Of a stretch of 64,000 bases of DNA, positions 1-9,471 are shown piece after piece. Numbering within the stretch: the stretch's first letter is position 1; each line of letters starts with the position of its first letter. Position numbers and translations under genes: made by a program. The notes beneath the pieces are model-generated. The model saw only the letters and a list, made by a program, of their open reading frames with translations. It did not search any database and had not been told where the DNA came from. The stretch is from Calothrix sp. NIES-4105 (GTDB taxonomy: Bacteria; Cyanobacteriota; Cyanobacteriia; Cyanobacteriales; Nostocaceae), in the NCBI RefSeq assembly GCF_002368415.1, contig NZ_AP018290.1:7121717-7185716 (forward strand), written 5' to 3'.

Positions 1-1
1 C

Positions 2-700
2 CCGGAAGCAATGAAAATGCCGGGAGCGGCAATTGCGGCAACGTTAAATGATACTCCACCTACTGACCAACCTAACCGCAACCAGGAACAGTCAGATAAG
101 GCAATGCAAGACCGAGCAACTGCTGCTGTACGCAATGCCGACCAAATTCCACAGAAAAATGATGCTCCAGGTATGGGGATCACTTCTCCAAGATTGGGCG
201 CCACTCCTGATCAAGAAGGAAAAGCGCCCGATTTAGTAATTAACGTAACGGGGTTACAATACGCCTTTATTTTTACCTACCCAGAAGCAGGTGTAACTTC
301 AGGTGAACTCCACGTTCCTATTGGACGCGAGGTTGAGTTAAACATGAGTGCCAACGATGTTATCCATGCTTTTTGGGTACCAGAGTTTCGCCTTAAGCAA
401 GACATAATTCCTGGTCGCCAAACCGAAGTTCGCTTTACTCCTCAGAAAGTAGGCGATTATCCTTTAATTTGTGCTGAGTTATGTGGACCATACCACGGCG
501 CCATGCATACGACTGTTGTCGTCCAATCCCAGCAAGACTACGACAACTGGATACAAGAGCAATTAGTTGCTAGTCGAGAAACGCTCAATCAAGCAGTTGC
601 GATGAATACGAACTCTAAATCAGTTTCGGATTTCTTGGCGCCTTACACCCATCAAATGGGAATTGAAGCAAGCGAAGTATTAGATCAAATCCATCATTAG
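2..700 (+). CDS. coxB: Cytochrome c oxidase subunit II, 3' part (cut by window start)
   Basis: Subunit II carries the binuclear CuA centre that takes electrons from cytochrome c (or plastocyanin) and passes them to subunit I. The cupredoxin domain is clear. The first copper histidine is in DVIHAFWVPEF (codon at 365), and the cluster CAELCGPYHGAMH (from 470) supplies both Cys, the Glu carbonyl ligand, the second His and the Met. The usual N-terminal transmembrane hairpin is absent, and the frame is open back to base 2, so the true start lies upstream of the window and the ATG at 11 is internal. It is followed by coxA and coxC on the same strand, the standard ctaCDE order. Identification is secure; only the 5' end is missing. 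Confidence 0.95.
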   Translation, partial: PEAMKMPGAAIAATLNDTPPTDQPNRNQEQSDKAMQDRATAAVRNADQIPQKNDAPGMGITSPRLGATPDQEGKAPDLVINVTGLQYAFIFTYPEAGVTSGELHVPIGREVELNMSANDVIHAFWVPEFRLKQDIIPGRQTEVRFTPQKVGDYPLICAELCGPYHGAMHTTVVVQSQQDYDNWIQEQLVASRETLNQAVAMNTNSKSVSDFLAPYTHQMGIEASEVLDQIHH

Positions 701-788
701 TATTTGTTCGTAGTAGCGCGGAGGGCGCTTCATAATCAGTAGCTTTTAAAGCACTAAAGTGCTACTACGCACTAAATTAATTTTTCTT

Positions 789-2531
789 ATGACACAAGCA
801 CAAATCCAAGAAAAGGCTAATATTCCAGCCAGGATAGACGAACCAGGCATTCGCAAATGGTGGGAATTTTTCACCTTTAGCACCGACCATAAAGTTATTG
901 GTATCCAGTACATTGTTACCAGCTTTATCTTTTACTGTATCGGCGGGGTAATGGCTGACTTAGTTCGCACCGAACTGCGAACTCCCGAAAGCGATTTTGT
1001 CAGTCCAGAACTGTATAACAGCTTATTCACGCTGCACGCCACAATCATGATTTTCTTGTGGATTGTGCCAGTAGGCGCCGGATTTGCCAATTATTTAATA
1101 CCTCTAATGATTGGGGCGAAAGATATGGCATTTCCTCGACTCAACGCTGTTGCATTTTGGATGATTCCTATAGGCGGTTTGCTACTAGTTAGTAGTTTAG
1201 CTGTGGGGGATGCACCGGATGCAGGCTGGACTTCATACCCTCCACTGTCACTTGTTACAGGACAAGTGGGTGAGGGAATATGGATTATGAGCTTGCTGAT
1301 ATTAGGAACATCGTCAATTTTGGGGGCGATTAATTTTATAGTGACGCTGCTCAAAATGCGTATACCGGGAATGGGGTTTCACCAAATGCCATTATTTTGC
1401 TGGGCAATGCTCGCAACTTCGGCACTGGTACTAGTTTCCACCCCGGTATTAGCAGCAGGTTTAATATTACTGTCGTTTGACTTATTTGCCGGAACGACAT
1501 TCTTTAACCCAACGGGTGGTGGCGACCCAGTAGTTTACCAGCACATGTTTTGGTTCTACTCGCACCCAGCCGTATACATTATGATTTTGCCCTTCTTTGG
1601 GGGCATTTCTGAAATTATCCCTACCCACTCGCGTAAGCCGATATTTGGTTACAAAGCAATTGCCTATTCAAGTTTGGCTATTAGCTTCCTTGGGTTAATT
1701 GTTTGGGCGCACCACATGTTTACCAGCGGTATCCCAGGCTGGTTGCGGATGTTTTTCATGATTACCACCATGATTATCGCCGTACCTACTGGTATCAAAA
1801 TATTTAGCTGGTTAGCAACAATGTGGGGTGGTAAGATTCGCCTCAACACTCCAATGCTATTTGCAATGGGGTTTGTTGGAACATTCGTTATTGGTGGTAT
1901 CAGTGGTGTAATGCTTGCGGCAGTGCCATTTGATATTCACGTACACGATACATACTTTGTTGTCGCTCACCTTCATTACGTGTTATTTGGTGGTAGCGTT
2001 CTCGGCATTTTCGCAGGAATTTATCACTGGTTCCCTAAAATGACCGGGCGGATGTTCAACGAGTTTTGGGGTAAAGTTCACTTTGCTCTTACAATTATTG
2101 GCTTGAACATGGCATTCTTACCCATGCACAAACTTGGTTTGATGGGTATGAACCGTCGTATTGCTCAGTACGACCCCAAATTTACAACGCTAAACGAAAT
2201 TTGTACTTACGGTGCGTACCTACTTGCGATTTCAACCTTCCCCTTCATCATTAATATGGCGTGGAGTTGGTTGTATGGCAAAAAAGCAGGCAATAATCCT
2301 TGGCAAAGTCTCACCCTAGAGTGGATGACAACTTCGCCACCAGCAATTGAGAATTTTGAAGGAATTCCTGTATTAGCAACTGGACCCTACGACTACGGTT
2401 TAGAAAATGCTCAGTACGGCGTACCTATGGAAACCGATGACCCACTGACATCGGCAAGTACTAACTCTGTATTGCGCGCGAACCCTGACGAACCATATCC
2501 GTCAATAGCAGCAAAAACTGACGAACGATAA
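789..2531 (+). CDS. coxA: Cytochrome c oxidase subunit I, A2-type signature
   Basis: Catalytic subunit of an aa3-type terminal oxidase, which reduces O2 to water and pumps protons across the thylakoid or plasma membrane. About 580 residues and twelve membrane segments. Heme and CuB ligands visible: His83 (HATIMIF), His259 in YSHPAVY (residues 257-263), His308/His309 (WAHHMF), and His394/His396 (VAHLHY). The loop reads YSHPAVY instead of HPEVY, so the glutamate that ends the D proton channel in A1 oxidases is replaced by Ala and a Tyr-Ser pair precedes the His; this is the pattern described for A2-type enzymes. A longer reading from 759 adds ten residues; I prefer the ATG at 789 because the protein then starts MTQAQIQEKA, as cyanobacterial CtaD proteins do. 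Second gene of the cox operon. Confidence 0.96.
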   Translation: MTQAQIQEKANIPARIDEPGIRKWWEFFTFSTDHKVIGIQYIVTSFIFYCIGGVMADLVRTELRTPESDFVSPELYNSLFTLHATIMIFLWIVPVGAGFANYLIPLMIGAKDMAFPRLNAVAFWMIPIGGLLLVSSLAVGDAPDAGWTSYPPLSLVTGQVGEGIWIMSLLILGTSSILGAINFIVTLLKMRIPGMGFHQMPLFCWAMLATSALVLVSTPVLAAGLILLSFDLFAGTTFFNPTGGGDPVVYQHMFWFYSHPAVYIMILPFFGGISEIIPTHSRKPIFGYKAIAYSSLAISFLGLIVWAHHMFTSGIPGWLRMFFMITTMIIAVPTGIKIFSWLATMWGGKIRLNTPMLFAMGFVGTFVIGGISGVMLAAVPFDIHVHDTYFVVAHLHYVLFGGSVLGIFAGIYHWFPKMTGRMFNEFWGKVHFALTIIGLNMAFLPMHKLGLMGMNRRIAQYDPKFTTLNEICTYGAYLLAISTFPFIINMAWSWLYGKKAGNNPWQSLTLEWMTTSPPAIENFEGIPVLATGPYDYGLENAQYGVPMETDDPLTSASTNSVLRANPDEPYPSIAAKTDER

Positions 2532-2540
2532 ATAAAGTAA

Positions 2541-2586
2541 GGTGGCATAGCCACCACATAATTAGTAAGGTGGCTATGCCACACCT
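2541..2586. repeat. Paired palindromes between coxA and coxC
   Basis: The coxA-coxC spacer holds GGTGGCATAGCCACC (2541-2555) and a second copy in opposite orientation (about 2569-2586, GGTGGCTATGCCACACC). Each can fold on itself, or the two can pair. It may be an RNA-processing or stability hairpin in the cox transcript, or a small dispersed repeat. Confidence 0.6.
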
Positions 2587-2622
2587 ACAACATAATTCTT
2601 GTCCTTTAAATAATTAATCTTC

Positions 2623-3246
2623 ATGCAAAGTCAAATTGTTGACCCAGCAAAAACAGAGTTAAATCATCACCACGCAGCAACTGCCGAAGCGCACCACGAG
2701 GAACACCCAGACCATCGGATGTTTGGGCTTGTTTTCTTCCTAATTGCTGAAGGTATGATTTTCATGGGTTTGTTCGGCGCCTATCTTGCCTTTAGGTCTG
2801 TGCTACCAGTTTTTCCACCTGAAGGAACCCCCGAACTTGAGTTACTGCTACCTGGTATTAACACCGTTAACCTGATAGCTAGTAGCTTTGTTATCCATAA
2901 TGCTGACTCCGCAATTAAGAAAAACGACGTTCGCGGAATGCAATTGTGGTTTGGTATTACTGCGCTAATGGGAATCACATTCTTATTTGGTCAGGTATAT
3001 GAATATACCCACCTAGAATTTGGTTTAACAACAAACTTATTTGCTAGCGCATTTTACGTATTAACTGGGTTTCACGGATTACACGTAACTATTGGTGTAA
3101 TTGCAATTCTGGCTGTATTATGGCGTTCTCGCAAACCAGGTCATTACAGCGACCAACATCATTTCGGTATCGAAGCGGCTGAATTATATTGGCACTTCGT
3201 TGACGTGATTTGGATTATATTATTCGGTTTGCTGTATATTCTCTAG
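2623..3246 (+). CDS. coxC: Cytochrome c oxidase subunit III
   Basis: Third core subunit of the oxidase, 207 residues. It begins with a hydrophilic, His-rich segment (EAHHEEHPDHR), followed by about five hydrophobic helices, the usual length and topology of cyanobacterial CtaE. Conserved subunit III features are seen in ASAFYVLTGFHGLHV (helix with the GFHG motif) and the C-terminal YWHFVDVIWIILFGLLYI. It follows coxA by 91 bases containing paired palindromes, so it is probably co-transcribed with coxB and coxA. The next gene is convergent. Confidence 0.95.
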   Translation: MQSQIVDPAKTELNHHHAATAEAHHEEHPDHRMFGLVFFLIAEGMIFMGLFGAYLAFRSVLPVFPPEGTPELELLLPGINTVNLIASSFVIHNADSAIKKNDVRGMQLWFGITALMGITFLFGQVYEYTHLEFGLTTNLFASAFYVLTGFHGLHVTIGVIAILAVLWRSRKPGHYSDQHHFGIEAAELYWHFVDVIWIILFGLLYIL

Positions 3247-3308
3247 TTGGTGCGTGACGCTACAAGTTCTATCATGGAAAGTGAAATTTTTTCGTAGCGT
3301 CACGCACC

Positions 3309-5040
3309 CTACACGAGTAATTGATACTTTTCTTGCGCGAGACGATATAACGGGCGCCAAACTAATCTATTAGTCAAAACAACTAAAATAGACATTACAG
3401 CAGTTGCAGCTAATAAAAGCGGATATTTACCAGTTGCTGAAGCTTGAGAAATAATTGAACCTAAACCGGGAGTAGTAATAGTTTGTCCTTGAAACTGTAC
3501 ATACTCGCGCTCCTATGCTAGCATTCCATGCGCCACCGACTGCTGTAATAATGCCTGTGACTAAATATGGAAAAATACCAGGTAGTATTACAGTTCGCCA
3601 GCGTTGGATAGTTTTAAGCTTATAGACAGTGGCAGCTTCAAATAGTTCTGAGGGAATAGCTTGGGCGCCGGCGATAACATTGAATAAGATGTACCACATT
3701 GTTCCCAGCATCATTAAAGCTACCGAACCAATCTTTAATCCACCACCAATACGAATTAGAAATAAAAGCAACACAGGAAATAAAGCTGTTGCAGGTACAG
3801 AAGCGGCAATTTGAACAATTGGCTGTAGTAGTTGCGCTAATTTTGGGTTACAACCAATTGTTACACCTACTGGTATTGTCCATAACAAAGACAAAATTAG
3901 AGCAGTAAATACTCGCAGCGATGTCCAAATGGCGCCAAGTATAACAGATTGCCAATCAGAAAAATTTAACAACCGCAACATTAAGAAAGCTTCCCAAGTT
4001 CCCCAAAGCACAATAAAACTTAGCCCACTAACAAATAACCAATTAACCCACTGACTTATAGGAGAATTAGAAGTAGGTGTAGACGCTTTTGGTGATTCGT
4101 TGCGCTCTGGACGCGATAAAGTCTTTGTTAAAGGTTTCCAAATTCTTTCGCTAATTACTCTCAAAGTTGGCGACCTTCTTATAAAATCTAAAACAGCGGA
4201 AGTCGGAACATTTTCTGACTCAACGGTTTCGTATTTAAATTTTTCTGCCCAAGTAATTAACGGGCGCCAGATAAAATAATCTGTAGCAATAATAACTCCA
4301 ATCAGAACTATTAAACCCCAAGTTAAAGCGACAAAATTACCTTTGTCAGCTGCTGCACCTAAATAAGCACCTAAACCTGGAAGACGGAAGTTTTTATCTC
4401 CGAGCGTTAAAGATTCAATTGCAATTAGAAAAAACCAACCACCAGCAACCGACATAACGCTATTCCATACCAAACCAATGGCGCCACTAGGTAGTTCTAA
4501 AGTCCAAAACCGTTGCCAACCGCTTAAACCGTAAACGCGCGCAGCTTCTTTTAACTCACTAGGAATACCCTGTAAAGACTGGTAAAAACTGAACACCATG
4601 TTCCAAGCCATACCAGTAAAAATCATCAAAATTGCTGCTAATTCAATCCCAATTCGCTGACCTGGAAATAAAGCAATCAAAGCTAAAACTACCCCAGGTG
4701 CTATTGATAATACAGGAATTGATTGAAGTACATCTAAAAGCGGTATTAAAATCTTAGCTGCCGATTTATAACGGTAAGCGCTATAAGCATAAACTAAAGT
4801 GAATACCAACGAACAAAAGTAAGCAATCCCCATCCTAATCAAAGTTTGGAGTGTATAACTTGGTAGAACACTTAAAGAAGTATCGACTTGAAACGTTGAA
4901 TTGTAGGCACCTGTAAAGTTAGTGGCTGTACGAACAATGGCAAAAATCAAAGTTATGATTGACAAAATCAACAATACATCTTGCCAAGTCCAATTCAACC
5001 TACCTACAGCTTGGTTAGCAGGAGTTAAAGGTCTAGTCAT
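3309..5040 (-). pseudogene. Two-domain ABC transporter permease, frameshifted near the 3' end
   Basis: Fused importer permease with two binding-protein-dependent transport domains. EAA loops contacting the ATPase are seen at residues about 161-184 (SELKEAARVYGLSGWQ) and about 463-487 (SELFEAATVYKLKTIQ), separated by a hydrophilic linker. It is related to NitT/TauT-type permeases. The long reading frame ends at 3427 with 28 unrelated residues. In the other frame, from about 3506 to the stop at 3309-3311, the expected C-terminus continues (EYVQFQGQTITTPGLGSII, then a membrane helix and WRPLYRLAQEKYQLL). Seven bases (3507-3513) stand where six would keep frame, so the break is a one-base insertion, or a sequencing error. 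No ATPase or binding-protein gene is next to it. It converges on coxC. Confidence 0.85.
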
Positions 5041-5046
5041 AATTTT

Positions 5047-5545
5047 GTAGGGTGGAATGGCACTTACTTAAGCATCCGCTCCAAGGTAAAAGTATTGGTA
5101 TGATAGGCTTGCACGCTCTGGTGATGGCGATTTACACGGTCGGCGCCTACATCAATACCAATACGTATCAACTACACATCAACATAAATTAATTTATAAC
5201 TGGTGAACAACAATTTATCACTTTCTCAAATCTAACTATAATAAATACACAATCTTAATTAATACTTCAATACTATTTAATACTTCCTAATAAAACCGGA
5301 GGGCGCGCTCTGTAAATCGCGCATTTAGGGCGGGCGCCTACATCAATACCAATACAATATCAACTACGTATTAACGTCAATTAAATTAATTTCTAGGTAG
5401 TGAACAACAATTTATCACTTTCTTAAACCTAACTATCAATTACAAAATCTCAATTAATACTTTAATACTATTTAATACTTCCTAACAAAACCGGAGGGCG
5501 CGTTATTAAACCGCGCCGACCGTCGGCGCCTACAACACTATATTT
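5047..5545. repeat. Left arm of a ~500-bp inverted repeat (two ~190-bp units)
   Basis: This spacer has no gene. It starts with GTAGGGTGGAATGGCACTTA and holds two diverged tandem units (about 5143-5332 and 5333-5524), each starting with GGCGCCTACATCAATACC and ending in an ACCGGAGGGCGCG palindromic stretch. The whole arm is repeated in opposite orientation at 7353-7854. The innermost matching bases, GGCGCCTACAACACTATATTT, end at 5545. Confidence 0.8.
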
Positions 5546-7352
5546 CATCATACTACATGCGTGCTACAAATAAGTTCACTTTGTTTTATATAAGAATTTT
5601 TGCTCCGGAAATGGTGCGTGCAATATGAGAAAATAAGCATGTAAAAAATCTCCAAGTCAAGGTAAAAAAGTGAACTGAAAAGCAAGGTTAAATAGAGACC
5701 TGCTTAATTTCACTTCATTCTGTGACTTGGAGAAATAATCAAAAAACGATTATATCTAGTATGCCTAATTGTGTAGAAATTCTCAAGGAAAAATTTAGTC
5801 GTTCTCTGGGAATACCCTGGCAAGGAATCTTATCAGCATCAACAATTGAAGAAGTTCTGTTGTCATCAACTATCTCAGAAGCCGAATTGTCATCACAGAC
5901 CAAAAAACGTCGTAACCGTTTTTTCAATCCGATTGTTACGCTTTGGGCTTTTTTATACCAAGTACTTGACGAAGATAAAAGTTGTAGCAATGCAGTTAGT
6001 AAAATAGTTGCATGGTTAGCAGCAAGTAATATGAAAACACCTTCATCAAATACAGGGGGTTATACGAAAGCAAAACAAAGATTATCAGAAAACTTCTTAA
6101 AAAATTTATTTCAAAAAACAGGAGATAATCTTGAATTAAAGGCACAATTACAAGATTTATGGTGTGGTCGTCATGTAAAAATGATGGACGGTTCAAGTGT
6201 TTTAATGCCAGATACACCAGCGAATCAATCATGTTATCCACAACACTCAAATCAATCACTCGGATGCGGTTTTCCAATTGCTAAACTAATGGTTATGTTT
6301 AGCTTGGTAACGGGAGCTGCGATGGGAGTTTTGATAGAAGCTTTCAATACAAGTGAAATAGTTATGGCTCGACAAATGTATTATTTATTATCACCACAAG
6401 ATATTGCTCTTGCAGATAGAGCTTTTGGTACTTATGTCGATTTAGCGCTTGTTAAAGCAAGACTTGCAGATGCTGTGTTTCGTTGTCACCATAGTCGTAA
6501 AACTGACTTCAAACGCGGAAAACGTTTAAGCGAAAATGATTATTTAGTTACTTGGTACAAGCCGAAAACCCGTCCTCGACATATGAGTGTTGTTGAATTT
6601 AATTGCTTACCAGATAGTTTGATAGTTCGTCAAGTCCGCTTTCAGGTCTCTCAATCAGGTTTTCGTACTAAAGAAATTATAGTAGTAACTACTTTGTTAG
6701 ATAACAAAATTTATACTCTTCAAAAAATTGCACATTTATATCGTTGGAGATGGCAAGTTGAAATTGATATTCGACATGTAAAAACTACTTTAAAAATGGA
6801 AATGCTTCGAGGTAAAACTCCCGATATGGTTCGTAAATAAATTGTTGTACACTTAATGGCTTACAATTTATTACGTGCGATAATGTGGGAGGCTGCCGAT
6901 ACTAATGATGTTTCAAAGCGCCTTATTTCTTTACAAACCTCTCGTCAATATTTGAAGAGCTTTATTACTGCACTTCTAAATGCTGGAAAGAGAAAGTCTC
7001 AATTTTTATATAAAACTATGCTTGATAAAATTGTACAAAAGCTACTTCCAGAACGTAGCGACCGTACTGAGCCAAGAGTTATAAAACGTAGAAAAAAATC
7101 ATATCCTCTTATGACCAAACCAAGAAATGCGACCAAACCTCAAATTGCTGCATAAAGTACATTAATACAAACATCTTTTTACTTCTTTTTGTGATAATTG
7201 TATGACATTTTTATTTCCTAGGCAGACGTAATCAACTATAACAGGATTCAGAAATATAAATTGCTTAAAAGCTAATTTTTAAAGCTTTTACAGCAACAAT
7301 TTTACATCCTGAGTGTTTGATTTTACCTACTTCTCTACAAACTTGTATTCTT
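5546..7352 (+). mobile_element. IS4-type insertion sequence between the arms of an inverted repeat
   Basis: The 1.8 kb between the two repeat arms holds one interrupted IS4-family transposase and AT-rich flanks. I could not recognise terminal inverted repeats or a target duplication by eye, so the limits given are simply the inner edges of the arms. It contains no GGCGCC, unlike most of the window, which fits an acquired element. Confidence 0.6.
5761..7155 (+). pseudogene. IS4-family transposase with one in-frame TAA
   Basis: DDE transposase of about 465 codons. Catalytic residues: first Asp in VKMMDGSSV, second Asp in IALADRAFGTY, and the YREK-like region YRWRWQVEIDIRHVK with the Glu. The reading frame stops at TAA 6838-6840 after GKTPDMVRK, then continues in the same frame with IVVHLMAYNLLRAIMWEAA, which is the normal IS4 continuation. 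Homologues normally have a glutamate here, so GAA to TAA is the simplest explanation. The missing part carries the last helices after the catalytic Glu, so the element is probably not autonomous. ATG 5761 is preferred; a GTG at 5722 is in the same frame. Confidence 0.85.
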
Positions 7353-7854
7353 AAATATAGTTTTACAGGCGCCGCCCTAAATGCGCGATTTAATAACGCG
7401 CCCTCCGGTTTTATTAGTAAGTATTAGATAGTATTTAAATATTAATTGAGATTTTTTAATTGATAGTTAGATTTAGGAAAGTGATAAATTGTTGTTCACC
7501 ACTTATAAATGAATCGAATTCACGTTGATGTATAGTTGATACGTATTAGTATTGATCTAGGCGCCGCCCTAAATGCGCGATTTACAGAGCGCGCCCTCCG
7601 GTTTTGTTAGGAAGTATTAAATCGTATTGAAGTATTAATTGAGATTTTGTAATTGTTAGTTAGATTTAAAAAAGTGATAAATTGTTGTTCACCACCTATA
7701 AATTAATTTAATTCACGTTGATGTGTAGTTGATATGTATTGGTATTGATGTAGGCGCCGACCGTGTGAATCGCCACGCATCAGAGCGCGCAGCCTACCAA
7801 ACCAATACGTTCACCTCGCGAGCGGACGCTTAAGTAAGTGCCATTCCACCCTAC
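7353..7854. repeat. Right arm of the ~500-bp inverted repeat
   Basis: Reverse-complement counterpart of 5047-5545, again with two ~190-bp units (about 7369-7559 and 7560-7755) and the outer sequence GCTTAAGTAAGTGCCATTCC at 7828 onward. A third short copy of that outer sequence, GTTAAGTAAGTGCCATTCCA, lies at 7979. The conserved core GTGATAAATTGTTGTTCACC in each unit is itself close to palindromic. No coding potential seen. Confidence 0.8.
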
Positions 7855-8262
7855 ACTTGAATGTTGCTTACTTAAGCATTTGGAGGCGCCAACAAAAAAT
7901 TGGGTAGGGTGCGATCTGCGCTATTACAGTCAAGCAGTGTAACAAGAAATTAAAATGCGCGAACCGCACCATCCATCGTTAAGTAAGTGCCATTCCACCC
8001 TACACTTGGGATAGGCAGAACACGCGCTCTTTCATTCGATTGGAAGCTCGTGGTGCATTCCGGTCAGTTAACGCGGCGCCTTTAATTACATCACGTCGGT
8101 TTGAAGAAGTCATTGCCTTGTCCTCAATTCACTATAAAATCAGCGATTACGAAGCAGCTATTCACCAAAACAGTAAAATTTTGCTCTTTAACCCTTAACC
8201 TTATTTGTCTATCACAAAACCTCTTCCTCTGTGCCCTCCGCGTCTCTGTGGTAAAAAAAACA
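7855..8262. other. Gene-free spacer with repeat debris
   Basis: The stretch between the repeat arm and the AraC remnant holds another copy of the arm's outer end (7979-8008). It also has a dispersed cyanobacterial spacer sequence, CTCTGTGCCCTCCGCGTCTC, near 8228. A possible 86-codon frame here (8101-8361) has no recognisable composition, and I do not call it a gene. Confidence 0.5.
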
Positions 8263-8373
8263 ATTACCGCCCTCTGTACGCGCAAACACCCCAGGAGCAA
8301 CACCCACAGTCCGTTTAAAAGCTTTGGCGAAATGTGTCTGGTGATAAAATCCCGTCTGTAAAGCAATATTAGG
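8263..8373 (-). pseudogene. Remnant of an AraC-family regulator (second HTH only)
   Basis: On the minus strand, 37 codons read IALQTGFYHQTHFAKAFKR followed by TVGVAPGVFAR, the end of the second helix-turn-helix of AraC/XylS regulators (typical pattern GF.dqSHFtraFkr..G.tPg.yr). Nothing of the first HTH or the sensor domain is left upstream, and a dispersed spacer repeat follows immediately. It is a relic. Confidence 0.75.
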
Positions 8374-8428
8374 TATGTGAAACTAGATATTGTTCAATTC
8401 AATTTGCGCGCGCTAGTTAAGTGATTGT

Positions 8429-8854
8429 ATGAGCCAAAAATGCACAATTATCTATGAAGAATCCCCTGAGAATGCATTTACAGAGGTTATTCAGCAGGGA
8501 ATTAATAAGTTTAACCAACTTAAGGCTGGTAATTATAACTATAAAAAGCTGTGTCTCTCACTGCGAGATTCTGAACAAAAAATAGTTGGCGGATTGGTTG
8601 GGGAAACTTATTGGGAATGCTTTTATATTGAGTTGTTTTGGATTAATGAGTCTTATCGCAAAGAAGGATATGGAAGTATTATTCTGCAAATGGCTGAAGA
8701 TGAAGCTCGTAGTAGAGGTGTAAAACAAGTTTATCTCAATACTTTTACTTTTCAGGCGCCTGATTTTTACCAAAATCTTGGTTATCGAGTATTTGGTGAA
8801 TTACCAAATTTCCCACCTGGTCATAAGTGTTATTTCTTAAGCAAGAACTTATAA
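8429..8854 (+). CDS. GNAT family N-acetyltransferase
   Basis: 141 residues, the full length of a single GNAT domain, which transfers the acetyl group of acetyl-CoA to an amine. The acetyl-CoA loop (motif A) is RKEGYGSIILQMAEDEAR, and the C-terminal DFYQNLGYRVFGEL is the classical motif B (aromatic-Y-x-x-x-GF/Y). The N-terminal half has the strand pattern VGGLVGETYWECFYIELFWI. The substrate cannot be told. It stands alone between transposon debris and the protease locus, with no obvious operon partner. Confidence 0.85.
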   Translation: MSQKCTIIYEESPENAFTEVIQQGINKFNQLKAGNYNYKKLCLSLRDSEQKIVGGLVGETYWECFYIELFWINESYRKEGYGSIILQMAEDEARSRGVKQVYLNTFTFQAPDFYQNLGYRVFGELPNFPPGHKCYFLSKNL

Positions 8855-9471
8855 ATGCTTTCAGTTGGCTCCTACACGCGGGCAGGATGCCCGCTCCACA
8901 ATCTGTTCCACAATATAAATATATTACATTTACTGGTATCAATACTTGCCAATGGCTATGGGGGGTGTCATAATGTAGGGGTCAAGTGCAGTAGGGGTAT
9001 AAGCAACTAGGGGTGGCACCCCTTGAAGACAGGTAAAGACAGGCAAAGAATGCTGCATAGCGTCTTAATTTATAAATGATACCGTGATATACACTGAACT
9101 TCAACGGTGCATAGGTGTTAAGTTCAGTGTATTCACGTATTCACTTTAGTTTTATAACTGCTCATAATATCAACCATAGCAATTCGGTGAAAGCCGATGC
9201 GTGAATTCCTCCCTGACAAGTCGAAAAGCCTATCTGAATATGGGCAAAATCTAAGTTAGAGAGAAAAATCTGATGGGTAAAGCTCAGGAAATTAAAGGTA
9301 AAAAGTTAGTAAATTTCCTTACCTATATTTTTTTGGCTATCTCGTGCAAAGTTTTTCTTGACCTTATTTTTTGCCCTTTTTTGACTATCTGTGTTACTAG
9401 GAAATAAGGTTTGAGCAATCGTAGCGGTAATAGCACTACAAAAAGATTAGATTTTAGAAAGGATTCAAAAT
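8855..9471. other. Long upstream region of the subtilase gene
   Basis: Contains a GCGGGCAGGATGCCCGC spacer palindrome (about 8879-8895), a strong hairpin at 9089-9132 (listed separately), and a 44-codon frame at 9273-9407 (MGKAQEIKGKKLVNFLTYIF, hydrophobic). That frame may be chance; I give it little weight. The ribosome-binding site for the protease gene is AGAAAGGA at about 9457. Confidence 0.45.
9089..9132. promoter_or_regulatory. Strong hairpin upstream of the subtilase gene
   Basis: ATACACTGAACTT (9089-9101) and AAGTTCAGTGTAT (9120-9132) form a perfect 13-bp inverted repeat with an 18-base loop. The stem extends to CGTGA/TCACG with one bulged base. No T-run follows, so it looks more like an operator or RNA structure than a terminator. 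Confidence 0.5.

Noticed and set aside
8101..8361. 86-codon plus-strand frame
   Set aside because: It lies antisense to the AraC relic and includes a dispersed spacer repeat.
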